Shown piece by piece: positions 26,411 through 34,334 of a stretch of 64,000 nucleotides of DNA. Below the pieces are notes generated by a model. That model searched no databases. It saw nothing but the letters and a program-made list of their open reading frames with translations, and was not told the origin of the DNA. How positions within the stretch are numbered: the stretch's first letter is position 1; every line of letters begins with the position of its first letter. Made by a program: the position numbers and the translations under genes. Source of the DNA: Avimonas intestinalis (GTDB lineage Bacteria; Bacillota; Clostridia; Oscillospirales; Acutalibacteraceae); contig CAJFID010000007.1 of the NCBI GenBank assembly GCA_904380375.1, positions 48,537 to 112,536 of the forward strand, given 5' to 3'.

Positions 26411-28195
26411 TTATAGGTCTAGGTCATAATCCGAGGGATTCTTTTTCCTGGTGGTGGGGATTTCCTCCGAAGCAGGGCGGTTGATTAAGGAACCCAAGGA
26501 TACGCCGCTTTCCGGCGTATCCGGAAATTCGCCTTCGGCGCTTTCCTCCGCCTGTTCCCAAGCTTCCTCATCCTCGGCGGTTCCCGCGCCGCCCTCCGGG
26601 CCGTCGGGCAGATATTGGCGGACGTCGTCCTCTCCGGAATCCTCCGTGCCGCCTTCGCCGTCGGGCTGCTCAGGATCCTCCGGGGCAGGCTTGCGCAGGA
26701 AGAAGAAATAGAGCAATACGCCCGCGCCGACCAGCATCAGGACGCCGACAATGATCAATATAATCGAAATCGTGGGGAACCCGCCCCGGGACGCCGCCGT
26801 GCCGTCCGTTTCAAATCCCAGCACGGCGATTGCGGAAAAGCTGGTGGTCTGAAAGGACAGGATGCCGTCTTCAACCGTGGCGTCCGCGATACGGCTGATG
26901 CCGCTTTCATCAAGAAAGGCGACGGCAAGCTGGTATTTATCCTCGTCGTTCATCGCACTGGGGACAGGGAGCTGGACGGTGACCTCCTCGCCTGGCATGG
27001 GGACTATCGTATCGATCCCCTGCGCTGAATTGATCAAATGCAGGGAAAGCTCAACCGGTACCCGCAGCGTCTTTTCGGCGTCAAAGCGGCTATAGGCCGA
27101 TTCGCCGTTGATCGCCTGCGAAATCATCGCGTCGGTCACCTCTGCGGAGGAGGTTTCCGCCTGCATCATCAGGACCGAGCCGCTTTGCCCCACAAGGGAG
27201 GTATACGCGCTTTCACTCAGCAGCAGGCGGGCACGGGCGGCAAAATCCGCGGTAGAATAGCCAAAGGAAGCGGCGACCTGCGTATCAAAGCTGACGTTGA
27301 CAGCGATTTGATCGCCCACCACGGCGGTTGTACCGGCCCCTTGGATCATTTCATAGGTGGTAACCGTGGTGGTCGAGGCCGTAGAGCTGCTTTCGGATTC
27401 GCTGCTTTCGGACGAAGAGGGGGTAGAGGCGGTCGTTGCAGACGTCGTCGCCTGCGTGGTCGTTGTGGTTGTCGTGGGAGTAACGACGTCTCCCTCAAGA
27501 GAGGCGGTACAGCCGGTATAGTGGATAAAATTGCTCGTAAAGTTGTCGGCAGTGCAGACGATAACGGAGAGGTCGGAGGGCAAGGCGGTACCGAACGTCA
27601 CATTCCCATCCGCGTCGGAGGTTTCGGTTTCCTGCCGTGCATTGTTAAACAGCAGGTTGACGTTGCATCCAGCCACCGGCCGGTTGTAGGAATCTCTGAG
27701 CTGGGCGGTTACGCGGTTGCCGCTAAGCCTTACGGTCATTGAGATATTCAGGCTTCCGCCGACATAGACCGGCTGGCTTTCCGTAACCGTCTCCCCATTG
27801 CTGAGCCGGTAGGTCATCGTATAGGTGCCCGGGGTCAAGCCGCTGAGCGAGACGCGAAACGTGCTGTCGCTATAGGTGCCGCAGTTGGTTCCGCCGATAT
27901 CTACAGTGACGCTCTCGCCGGAAAAATCCTCCGCGTTCCATTCTACCGTCAGGCTTTGGCCATCATGGTTTTGAAAGGAAAACTGCGGCTCCGGCGCCTC
28001 CGTCGGCGCTGTGGTTTCTCCCGTTGTAGACTCCGGATCGGAGGAGTCCTCCTCCGACGTAGTAGTGGCGTCTGTAGTTTCCTCCGCCCGGACATCCCCT
28101 GGGTTTTGTGCTCCATCCTGTTCCGCGTTCACGGATGCCGCAAAGCAGGCGGCAAGCATGACGGCGGAGGCTATACAGGCAATGATTTTTTTCAT
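26411..28195 (-). CDS. Secreted, membrane-anchored Ig/carboxypeptidase-like surface protein, function unknown
   Basis: A 594-residue protein. A signal peptide spans residues 1-26 (MKKIIACIASAVMLAACFAA). Next come an acidic Thr/Glu/Ser-rich stretch, then two beta-sandwich-like repeats (GTYTMTYRLSNGETVTESQP; VTAQLRDSYNRPVAGCNVNL, the latter like a carboxypeptidase regulatory domain). A Thr/Ser linker with runs of T and S, a second globular region, one transmembrane helix near residues 490-515 (ISIILIIVGVLMLVGAGVLL) and an acidic cytoplasmic tail of about 80 residues follow. The ATG is preceded by AAGGA at 12 bases; a TTG one codon upstream has better spacing. No LPXTG motif. Adhesion or sensing is only a guess. 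Confidence 0.8.
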   Translation of the reverse strand: MKKIIACIASAVMLAACFAASVNAEQDGAQNPGDVRAEETTDATTTSEEDSSDPESTTGETTAPTEAPEPQFSFQNHDGQSLTVEWNAEDFSGESVTVDIGGTNCGTYSDSTFRVSLSGLTPGTYTMTYRLSNGETVTESQPVYVGGSLNISMTVRLSGNRVTAQLRDSYNRPVAGCNVNLLFNNARQETETSDADGNVTFGTALPSDLSVIVCTADNFTSNFIHYTGCTASLEGDVVTPTTTTTTTQATTSATTASTPSSSESSESESSSTASTTTVTTYEMIQGAGTTAVVGDQIAVNVSFDTQVAASFGYSTADFAARARLLLSESAYTSLVGQSGSVLMMQAETSSAEVTDAMISQAINGESAYSRFDAEKTLRVPVELSLHLINSAQGIDTIVPMPGEEVTVQLPVPSAMNDEDKYQLAVAFLDESGISRIADATVEDGILSFQTTSFSAIAVLGFETDGTAASRGGFPTISIILIIVGVLMLVGAGVLLYFFFLRKPAPEDPEQPDGEGGTEDSGEDDVRQYLPDGPEGGAGTAEDEEAWEQAEESAEGEFPDTPESGVSLGSLINRPASEEIPTTRKKNPSDYDLDL

Positions 28196-28639
28196 CAAGG
28201 CGTTCCATCCTTTCCATGCGACGTATGGGAGTTGATTCCTAGCAATGGACAATGGCCGCATGGCTATAAGATACCACACTCTGCCCAAAAAGTAAACGGA
28301 TTCTTCAGGAAATTCACAAATCGGTTTCCTTTTGCATAGCGCGCGTAAGGCAAAGGAATCGGCGTCCGACGGGAAATTCCGTTTCCTCCCGGCGGAATAC
28401 CGATCCGTCTTTTAAGTTTATGACAAATGGTCAGAGAGTATGCAGGGGCGGCGCAATAGACTGGGCGATAGCGTTTGGATAGCTTGCTGTGGGAAACCGG
28501 TGGCTATCATTATAGATAGAGCAATGGGAACAAACGCAGCGGAAACGGTCCAGCGGATAAAAGCGCGGCACGCATAAGGGACACCCGCCAAAATGGCGAG
28601 TGTCCCTCAAGTACAGTATGGAAACGGCTTTAACCGCGG
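28196..28639. other. Intergenic region without a supported gene
   Basis: Upstream of the surface gene. A weak minus-strand promoter (TTTACT, 17 bases, TATCTT) lies near 28270-28300. Otherwise I see only the hairpin at 28578-28605. Confidence 0.5.
28578..28605 (-). terminator. Hairpin after the peroxide cassette
   Basis: GGGACAC-C-CGCC / GGCG-A-GTGTCCC with an AAAAT loop and one mismatch, about 35 bases after the last gene of the minus-strand cassette. There is no clear U-tract, so termination is less certain. Confidence 0.5.
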
Positions 28640-28969
28640 TTAGCCTTCGTCATTGACAAAGCAGATGCTGACATCCCGCTTCAGCGCCAACGAGCATTCC
28701 GCCTCTACGCATTTGGTGATGCCCACAATAACAGGGCAGCATGCATGAGCGGGAAAATGCTCAGCCGCATATTCATAGAGCGGACCCATTCCGGGTTTGA
28801 CCAGGCAGAGCTCGTAGGCGTCAAAAGCATCGCCTAAATCCTTCATCATTTCCTGCACGGCTTTACATCCGCTGGAAACGTGCAGCCTTACCTCCTGCTG
28901 GTCCTCTGATTCCGCCGTCACTACCGCTTTCAGCGCGCAGGCGCCCGGCTCAATAACGACCTTCGTCAT
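28640..28969 (-). CDS. Small Cys-rich protein, DUF6951-like, in rubrerythrin operon
   Basis: A 109-residue cytoplasmic protein with six cysteines, including VEPGACALKA-type N terminus, SSGCKAV, ACCPVIVGITKCVEAEC. It resembles the small uncharacterised DUF6951 proteins of Clostridia and archaea, which I recognise by this pattern rather than by a search. It starts four bases after the reverse rubrerythrin stop and lacks a strong ribosome binding site, so it is probably translationally coupled. The cysteines suggest a metal or redox role, but none is shown. Confidence 0.72.
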   Translation of the reverse strand: MTKVVIEPGACALKAVVTAESEDQQEVRLHVSSGCKAVQEMMKDLGDAFDAYELCLVKPGMGPLYEYAAEHFPAHACCPVIVGITKCVEAECSLALKRDVSICFVNDEG

Positions 28970-28973
28970 GACA

Positions 28974-29558
28974 TCAGCCGAAATAGCGGTTCAGCAGGCC
29001 CAGGAACGCCTTGCCATGCCGTGCTTCGTCCTTGCACATCTCATGCACGGTGTCATGGATCGCGTCGTAGCCAAGCTCCTTGGCCTTCTTCGCCAGGACC
29101 AGCTTGCCCTCGGTCGCCCCGTATTCGGCATCCACACGGGCGGCCAGATTGGCCTTGGTGTCGGCCGCAACAACTTCGCCCAGCAGCTCGGCGAACTTCG
29201 CGGCATGCTCCGCTTCCTCAAACGCAATGCGCTTGTAGGCTTCCGCCACTTCCGGATAGCCTTCGCGGTCGGCCTGGCGGCTCATCGCCAGGTACATGCC
29301 AACCTCGCTGCATTCGCCGGTGAAATTGGAGCGCAGCATGTCGACCACTTCGGCATCCAGGCCCTTCGCGATGCCTACGCGATGCTCGTCGGCCCACACA
29401 CGACCGTCGGAGGCCTTTTCCGGAGCCGCGGCGGCGGCCGGCGCCGCCTCGCCCATCTCCTTAAACTGGTCGGCGGTCGCACCGCAGACGGGACATACCG
29501 CCGGAGCCGCGTCGCCTTCGTAAACATAGCCACAGATCAAGCAGACATACTTTTTCAT
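28974..29558 (-). CDS. Reverse rubrerythrin (rubredoxin domain first)
   Basis: Non-haem di-iron peroxidase reducing hydrogen peroxide in anaerobes. The rubredoxin-like domain is N-terminal (CLICGYVYEG ... CPVCG, two CxxC, residues 6-25). An Ala/Glu linker precedes the ferritin-like four-helix domain with iron ligands in EEAEHA and DEARHG. This domain order is the reverse of classical rubrerythrin. 194 residues; AGGAGG before the ATG. It lies 71 bases after a Fur/PerR-type regulator, with a perfect palindrome between them, and with the DUF6951-like gene downstream: an oxidative-stress cassette. Confidence 0.93.
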   Translation of the reverse strand: MKKYVCLICGYVYEGDAAPAVCPVCGATADQFKEMGEAAPAAAAAPEKASDGRVWADEHRVGIAKGLDAEVVDMLRSNFTGECSEVGMYLAMSRQADREGYPEVAEAYKRIAFEEAEHAAKFAELLGEVVAADTKANLAARVDAEYGATEGKLVLAKKAKELGYDAIHDTVHEMCKDEARHGKAFLGLLNRYFG

Positions 29559-29590
29559 TTTTTGTTCCTCCTAATTTTTTCGTTGTATTG

Positions 29591-29607
29591 AGTAATGGAA
29601 CATTACT
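29591..29607. promoter_or_regulatory. Candidate operator of reverse rubrerythrin
   Basis: A perfect 17-base palindrome, AGTAATG-GAA-CATTACT, lies 33 bases upstream of the rubrerythrin start and just after the regulator stop. It shares GTAAT/ATTAC half-sites with the repeat upstream of the regulator gene, so it may be that regulator's binding site. Confidence 0.6.
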
Positions 29608-29629
29608 GACAAAGAAAGCGCAGAACAGG

Positions 29630-30061
29630 TCAGCCGGCCGTCTCTTCACACGACAGGGACAAGCACTGGGGGCAATATCCCGTAAAGAACAAATCCCCTT
29701 GTTCCCCTTGGAAGCCTGCTGGACAAAGGGAATGCAGCACAGCGGGATCCACGGCAAAGTCAAAGATTTCGCCGCAAGCAGCGCAGCGAAAATGCCCATG
29801 GTCACAGACGTTGCCGTCAAAACGCTGTTCCTCCGGCGAAATATTCACCGTCCGGATTAGCCTGGCCTGTACGAGCGTATTCAGGGAGTTGTAGATGGTC
29901 GTGCGGGAGAAAACGGGATATTTTTTAGACAGCGCGTTGTAGATGGTATCTGCCGAGGGGTGGGTATGGTGGGTCAACAGATAATCATAAACAGCAATGC
30001 GCTGCTGCGTGGGCCGAACCCCGTGAGCGGACAGCACCGCCGCCAGATTTTGAGAAACCAT
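29630..30061 (-). CDS. Fur-family transcriptional repressor, PerR-like
   Basis: A 143-residue Fur-family regulator: winged helix (GVRPTQQRIAVYDYL, SRTTIYNSLNTLVQ), regulatory metal-site motif with HxHF-like VCDHGHFRCAACG, and two CxxC pairs (CAAC, CPQC) for structural zinc. Placement upstream of a peroxide-scavenging rubrerythrin suggests a peroxide sensor (PerR) rather than iron Fur. The start is ATG 30061 after TTGGAGGCGG; a longer in-frame start at 30085 overlaps the operator. Likely autoregulated. Confidence 0.88.
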   Translation of the reverse strand: MVSQNLAAVLSAHGVRPTQQRIAVYDYLLTHHTHPSADTIYNALSKKYPVFSRTTIYNSLNTLVQARLIRTVNISPEEQRFDGNVCDHGHFRCAACGEIFDFAVDPAVLHSLCPAGFQGEQGDLFFTGYCPQCLSLSCEETAG

Positions 30062-30075
30062 AACCGCCTCCAAGT

Positions 30076-30107
30076 TTGTAATCAATAAATAATTGGATTA
30101 ATTACAA
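30076..30107. promoter_or_regulatory. Candidate autoregulatory operator of the PerR-like gene
   Basis: An inverted repeat TTGTAAT (30076-30082) ... ATTACAA (30101-30107) with an AT-rich, partly symmetric centre (AATAATTGGATTAATT) sits between the -10 box and the ribosome binding site, where a repressor would block transcription. Confidence 0.5.
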
Positions 30108-30111
30108 TCAG

Positions 30112-30140
30112 AGTATACCGCGTCTTTTTCCTCTTGTCAA
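30112..30140 (-). promoter_or_regulatory. Consensus promoter of the peroxide cassette
   Basis: Minus strand TTGACA (30140-30135), 17 bases, TATACT (30117-30112). The operator candidate begins just downstream of the -10 box. Confidence 0.85.
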
Positions 30141-30210
30141 GACCCTCAGAAAAAATCTTGTTGCGGCGCTAAAATAGGGGTTCGGCTGTCTCAAAAGCCG
30201 GACGCGCTAG

Positions 30211-30250
30211 AAGAAAAACGCCCCAGGCTGCAGCCGGGACGTTTCTTTTT
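30211..30250 (-). terminator. Terminator of pncB
   Basis: AAACGCCCC ... GGGACGTTT arms (one bulge) around the self-complementary GGCTGCAGCC. On the minus strand it is followed by GTTTTTCTTCT, 11 bases after the pncB stop. Confidence 0.7.
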
Positions 30251-30260
30251 GCATAAGGTT

Positions 30261-31736
30261 TTAATTTCCGTATTCGCACAGCAGGCGCTGCTTTTCGTCC
30301 CACAGAGGCTGAGAGAGGTCTACATAATACCGGTGGGGGTTTTCAAAGCGGAGGACTTCATCCCACATGGTGCCGATCTGCTGCTCGCAATATTGCCGGA
30401 TCGTCTCAATATCGGGCGAATCGTACACCTTTTTCCCGTTGAGGAAGAGGGGGACCTGCAGCTCTACCGCGCGGAAGTTTTCGAGCGTCTTCCTTTTCCA
30501 GATGTGATCGGGATCAAAGATCACATATGGCTTTGTGTCGTCAATCGCCTCGTCCCGCAGCGTCATCACGTCGGCGAGGGCCTTCCCGCTGTCCCGGTCG
30601 TAAAGCCGCCAGAGTTTTTTGAAGCAAGGGTTGGTGATTTTGCTAACGTTTTCGCTCACCTTGATGCGCGGGACGATCGCCCCGTTGATTTCCACTGCCG
30701 CGAGCTTGTATACCCCGCCGAACACCGGGTCGCTGGCCGCGGTGATCATCCGCTCGCCCACGCCGAAGCTGTCCACGCAGGCGCCCTGCTGGATCATGTC
30801 CCGGATGATGTATTCGTCCAGCGAATTGGACGCCGTGATTTTGCAGTCGGGGAAACCCGCTTCGTCCAGCATCTTACGGGCCTTTTTGCTCAAATAGGTG
30901 ATATCCCCGGAATCAATCCGGATCCCCTTTGGGCGGAAGCCGCGGGGCAGCAGCTCTTCGTTGAACACCCGGATGGCGTTGGGAATACCGGACTTCAGGG
31001 TGCTGTAGGTATCAACCAACAGGGTACAGGCTTGGGGGTATTCCCGGGCGTAAACCCGGAACGCCTCCAGCTCGTTGTCAAAAAGCTGCACCCAGCTGTG
31101 GGCCATCGTCCCCAGGGCAGGGATGCCGAATTCCCGGTCGGCAATGGTGCAGGCAGTGCCGGTACATCCGCCGATATAGGTGGCGCGCGCCCCGTAGACC
31201 GCCCCGTCGTAGCCCTGCGCCCGGCGGGAGCCGAACTCCATGACCGCGCGCCCCTGCGCGGCGCGGACAATCCGGTTGGCTTTGGTGGCGATCAGCGACT
31301 GATGGTTGATCGCCAGCAGCACCATCGTTTCAATAAACTGTGCCTGTACCACCGGTCCGCGGACAGTGACAATCGGCTCGTGCGGGAAGATGGGCGTCCC
31401 CTCCGGCACTGCCCAAACGTCGCAGGAGAAACGGAAGGTGCGCAGGTAATCCAGGAATTCCTCGCTGAACAGCTCCTTAGAGCGAAGATAGGCGATATCC
31501 TCTTCGGTAAAAGAGAGGTTTTCCAGATATTCTATCAGCTGAGCGACGCCCGCCATGATGGCCAGGCCGCCGCCGTCGGGGATTTTGCGGAAGAACATGT
31601 CAAAATACGTGATCTGATCCCTGCGCCCGTTTTGAAAAAAACCGTTTGCCATGGTCAGCTCATAAAAGTCGGTCAGCAAGGTCAGGTTTTCTTTCCCAAA
31701 GCGGAGATCGTTGCCCGGTTTTTGCGTCGTCAGCAT
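30261..31736 (-). CDS. pncB: Nicotinate phosphoribosyltransferase
   Basis: Joins nicotinic acid to PRPP to give NaMN and pyrophosphate, the entry to NAD by the Preiss-Handler route. The 491-residue protein starts with the family signature LLTDFYELTMANGFF and contains EFGSRRAQGYDGAVYGAR, GTMAHSWVQLF (active-site His) and DSGDITYLSKKAR. AAGGAT lies 10 bases before ATG 31736. It follows a nicotinamidase gene by 71 bases, so nicotinamide becomes NaMN in two steps, and a pyrophosphatase gene stands upstream. Confidence 0.96.
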   Translation of the reverse strand: MLTTQKPGNDLRFGKENLTLLTDFYELTMANGFFQNGRRDQITYFDMFFRKIPDGGGLAIMAGVAQLIEYLENLSFTEEDIAYLRSKELFSEEFLDYLRTFRFSCDVWAVPEGTPIFPHEPIVTVRGPVVQAQFIETMVLLAINHQSLIATKANRIVRAAQGRAVMEFGSRRAQGYDGAVYGARATYIGGCTGTACTIADREFGIPALGTMAHSWVQLFDNELEAFRVYAREYPQACTLLVDTYSTLKSGIPNAIRVFNEELLPRGFRPKGIRIDSGDITYLSKKARKMLDEAGFPDCKITASNSLDEYIIRDMIQQGACVDSFGVGERMITAASDPVFGGVYKLAAVEINGAIVPRIKVSENVSKITNPCFKKLWRLYDRDSGKALADVMTLRDEAIDDTKPYVIFDPDHIWKRKTLENFRAVELQVPLFLNGKKVYDSPDIETIRQYCEQQIGTMWDEVLRFENPHRYYVDLSQPLWDEKQRLLCEYGN

Positions 31737-31807
31737 AAATAACAGATCCTTTCCTGTCAGGTTTGCGATATATGGGAATCTTGGTGGCCGGCCCGAAAGC
31801 GGTGCTG

Positions 31808-32500
31808 TTAAAGCACCAGACGGCGGCAGAGCTCCACCCCGTTGGCGCGCAGGGAGTAAAGCGCGGCGGCATTGGCCAGCTCAGCGGGATGGCCGGGGCC
31901 GTCAAAGGTATCCACCAGCGCGGTGGGGACCAGTACCCGCAGACGGCGGTTGCGCGTATTGGCAAAGGCTTTGGCCGTCAGGGCAAACTGGAGGATGCAG
32001 ATGTCGGTGCAGTCCCCAACCACCACATAGGTAGAGACGGAAGGGTTTTCCCGACGCCAGGCGTCAAACATCGGCTCCACAAAGCCGTTGGTAGAGTTTT
32101 TGTCAATGCGGGTAAAGCTCCCGGGCGCGTCCGCGGCGGCGACCGCCTCAAGCTCCGGGACGAGCCGCGCTTCCTCCGTATCCCTGAGGCAGTGCGGCGG
32201 ATAGCTTTCCAGCTCCAAGCTGTCTGGGGTGTGGGTATCCGCAAACGCGACCACCGGGATGCCGACCTGCCGGCAGGCAAGAGCCAGCTGGGCAATCGGC
32301 GCGGCCATTTCCCCGACGCGGGGGCTGGACAGGGCCCCCTGCTTTGCGAAACCGTTGACCATGTCTACGACCACCAGCGCCGTTTCCGCTGGGTTCAGGG
32401 AGGAAAACGGGATATCCTGCAGGGTAGTAAATTGGTCGTATAAAGCAGCAAGTTCCTGCTCGCTGCGGGAAAGGAACGCTTCCTTGGATGAAAAAACCAT
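31808..32500 (-). CDS. pncA: Nicotinamidase / isochorismatase-family hydrolase
   Basis: Probably hydrolyses nicotinamide to nicotinate and ammonia. The catalytic Asp is in LVVVDMVNGF, the metal-site region includes FADTHTPDSLELESYPPHC, and the nucleophilic Cys is in VVGDCTDICILQFA: the full Asp-Lys-Cys arrangement. 230 residues. The chosen ATG (32500) follows AAGGGGGAA; a longer frame to 32536 has no site. Being upstream of pncB makes nicotinamidase much likelier than another isochorismatase. It releases ammonia and feeds NAD salvage. Confidence 0.9.
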   Translation of the reverse strand: MVFSSKEAFLSRSEQELAALYDQFTTLQDIPFSSLNPAETALVVVDMVNGFAKQGALSSPRVGEMAAPIAQLALACRQVGIPVVAFADTHTPDSLELESYPPHCLRDTEEARLVPELEAVAAADAPGSFTRIDKNSTNGFVEPMFDAWRRENPSVSTYVVVGDCTDICILQFALTAKAFANTRNRRLRVLVPTALVDTFDGPGHPAELANAAALYSLRANGVELCRRLVL

Positions 32501-32567
32501 CGGAATTTCCCCCTTGCTAGTATTTGGCTGCGGCAAACCCGCGGATCGCTCGGCGATAGGGAAGAAC

Positions 32568-33107
32568 CTACGGCCGCTTTCCGCAGTAATGCCGGTCGTA
32601 TTCTTCCATGCAGTGCCGGATTACCTGTACCGCCTCGTCCCGGCCGAGCGCCTCCTTGACGACGGTCTGTTTGCCCTCGAGCGATTTGTATACCGTGAAA
32701 AAGTGCTGGATTTCATCAAACGTATGCGCCGGCAGCTCCGCGATATCCTGATAGCCCGAGAGGGAAGGGTCGCGGAAGGGGACGGCGACGATCTTTTCGT
32801 CGGTGCTTTCGTCGTCGACCATTTTGATGACCCCGATCGGATAGCACTGCACCAGCGTCATGGGGACAATGGCTTCCTGGCACATGACCAGGACATCCAG
32901 CGGGTCGCCGTCGTCGGCATAGGTACGGGGGATGAAGCCGTAATTGGCCGGGTAGTGGGTCGCGGTGTACAGGACCCGGTCCAGGCGGAGCAGCCCGGTT
33001 TCCTTGTCCATCTCGTATTTGTTTTTGCCGCCCTTTGGGATTTCAATGACAGCGGTAAAGTTTTCCGGCTGGATGTAGGCGGGGCGGATATCGTGCCAGA
33101 TGTTCAC
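32568..33107 (-). CDS. ppa: Inorganic pyrophosphatase (family I)
   Basis: Hydrolyses pyrophosphate. The 179-residue protein has the family I features EIPKGGKNKYEMDKETG, YPANYGFIPRTYADDGDPLDVLV (the DxDPxD metal motif as DGDPLDV) and FRDPSLSGYQDI. ATG 33107 follows AGAGGTGACCGCTCGTGAAC. It is followed on the same strand by pncA and pncB, whose product step releases PPi, so co-transcription would help pull NaMN formation. The link is inferred from spacing (67 and 71 bases). Confidence 0.95.
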   Translation of the reverse strand: MNIWHDIRPAYIQPENFTAVIEIPKGGKNKYEMDKETGLLRLDRVLYTATHYPANYGFIPRTYADDGDPLDVLVMCQEAIVPMTLVQCYPIGVIKMVDDESTDEKIVAVPFRDPSLSGYQDIAELPAHTFDEIQHFFTVYKSLEGKQTVVKEALGRDEAVQVIRHCMEEYDRHYCGKRP

Positions 33108-33141
33108 GAGCGGTCACCTCTTTACCAATTGGTTATCTGTC

Positions 33142-33170
33142 ATTATACCGCGCGGGCGAAAGCTTGGCAA
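33142..33170 (-). promoter_or_regulatory. Promoter of ppa-pncA-pncB
   Basis: Minus strand TTGCCA (33170-33165), 17 bases, TATAAT (33147-33142), a short leader before ATG 33107. Confidence 0.75.
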
Positions 33171-33272
33171 TCCCTAACTCTATCGTAAGGGCTGTGCCGG
33201 GCTGAAAGCCCACGCAGCCTAGCCTTCCCATCCGGCCCGGGCCTATTCCGGCGAAACGGAGGGCGGCATGAA

Positions 33273-33305
33273 AAAAAAGACCGCCCGGCGGGCGGCCTTT
33301 TTCTA
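33273..33305 (-). terminator. Terminator of rpmB
   Basis: GACCGCCC / GGGCGGCC hairpin flanked by A8 and T5, 22 bases after the rpmB stop on the minus strand, giving a strong U8 tail. Confidence 0.85.
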
Positions 33306-33326
33306 TCGCGTTATTTGCGCTGTGCC

Positions 33327-33515
33327 TTAGATCGCACGGGTAACCTTACCCGAACGCAGGCAGCGGGTGCAGGCGTAAACACGCTTGGGGGTACCGTCTA
33401 CCATCGCCTTGACGCGGCGGATGTTGGGCTTCCAGGTGCGGTTGGAACGTCTGTGGGAGTGGGAAACCTGGATACCGAACGTAACGCTCTTTCCGCAGAT
33501 ATCACATTTAGCCAT
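33327..33515 (-). CDS. rpmB: 50S ribosomal protein L28
   Basis: 62-residue large-subunit protein. Four cysteines in two CxxC pairs (C4-x2-C7; CTRC near 51-54) make it the zinc-binding paralogue type. Also SHSHRRSNRTWKPN and RVYACTRCLRSGKV. ATG 33515 follows AAGGAGGTG. Stand-alone with its own promoter and terminator. In B. subtilis rpmB lies beside spoVM; here they are 25 kb apart. Confidence 0.97.
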   Translation of the reverse strand: MAKCDICGKSVTFGIQVSHSHRRSNRTWKPNIRRVKAMVDGTPKRVYACTRCLRSGKVTRAI

Positions 33516-33606
33516 CTGGTCTGCACCTCCTTTTCCAGAAAAAACACTGTCAAGGGAATGAGAAAGCCGTTGCCGGAAAATCTCGCCCTTCAAGTCAACG
33601 GATAAT

Positions 33607-33635
33607 ATATTAGCAGATCTGCGCGCGGAAATCAA
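33607..33635 (-). promoter_or_regulatory. Promoter of rpmB
   Basis: Minus strand TTGATT (33635-33630), 17 bases, TAATAT (33612-33607), about 90 bases before the ATG. Confidence 0.65.
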
Positions 33636-33760
33636 GCTTTTTTTCTGCTGTGAACGGCGTAACCCAGCTCTTGGCAATAATGAAGAAGGAACGGGGAGAA
33701 AGAGGAAAGGAGAAAAAGGCGGATTGTCATAAATATGTAACTATAATTTGATTATATGTA

Positions 33761-33789
33761 TTGAGAAATTCAAAAATATGAGGTATAAT
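33761..33789 (+). promoter_or_regulatory. Promoter of the three-helix membrane protein
   Basis: TTGAGA (33761-33766), 17 bases, TATAAT (33784-33789); leader of only about 30 bases to ATG 33824. The AT-rich surroundings may include an UP element. Confidence 0.8.
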
Positions 33790-33823
33790 TACGCTAAAAG
33801 CAATGAGAGAGGAGGGAATCCCC

Positions 33824-34195
33824 ATGGATCAGGGATACGGGTATGACCCGTCGGTCATTATTGATAACCATTCTGTAGACGGATTGGGCGTGGAATCAAA
33901 CTTTACGCCGGAAAACATCCTGGCCGTGGCCGGCCTGTTCCTGATCGCCCTCTTTTTTGCGCTGGCCGTCGGCGCCTTCGTGGTCTGCCTGCGGCGAAAG
34001 GAGGCGTCCCCGCGGCCGCTGTGGGGCGGCGCGGCGGTTTCGGCCCTCTTAGCGATGGTTTTCTGCGTGCTGCAATGCGTGCCGGATCCGCCGTATTATC
34101 CGCCGGAATTGAACTTTGTCGCGCTGCTCTTTGTGTTCCTGACGCTTATTTTTGCGATCTTGGGCCTTCTGGCCGCCATGATCAAAAAACCATAG
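33824..34195 (+). CDS. Hypothetical three-helix membrane protein
   Basis: I do not recognise this 123-residue protein. After a polar 35-residue N terminus (GYGYDPSVIIDNHSVDG) come three hydrophobic helices: LAVAGLFLIALFFALAVGAFVVC, a central AAVSALLAMVFCVLQCV and FVALLFVFLTLIFAILGLLAAM. A short Lys-rich loop and end fit a cytoplasmic C terminus. ATG 33824 follows GAGAGGAGGGA. It is monocistronic, with a consensus-like promoter and a 20-bp terminator hairpin, so it is likely well expressed. Confidence 0.75.
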   Translation: MDQGYGYDPSVIIDNHSVDGLGVESNFTPENILAVAGLFLIALFFALAVGAFVVCLRRKEASPRPLWGGAAVSALLAMVFCVLQCVPDPPYYPPELNFVALLFVFLTLIFAILGLLAAMIKKP

Positions 34196-34213
34196 GATGC
34201 TGCCTAATCAAGG

Positions 34214-34257
34214 AAAAGGCGCCCCGGCCATCCCAGCGGATGGCCGGGGCGCCTTTT
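34214..34257 (+). terminator. 20-bp perfect hairpin terminator
   Basis: AAAAGGCGCCCCGGCCATCC, loop CAGC, and its exact complement, 18 bases after the membrane-protein stop; A4/T4 ends act on both strands. Confidence 0.85.
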
Positions 34258-34334
34258 CGGAATTTGGATGTCCTGCCACAACGGCAGAAATTGAAAACAA
34301 AGCGTAAATTCTCGCCTACCGGGGCGCGGACGGC

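Noticed and set aside
27395..27480. Short-repeat tract of Thr/Ser codons resembling a microsatellite
   Set aside because: Encodes the Thr/Ser stalk of the surface protein; codons vary, so it is a protein linker rather than a nucleotide repeat.
28968..29591. 207-codon plus-strand frame over the rubrerythrin gene
   Set aside because: Shadow of the rubrerythrin codons; no start signal.
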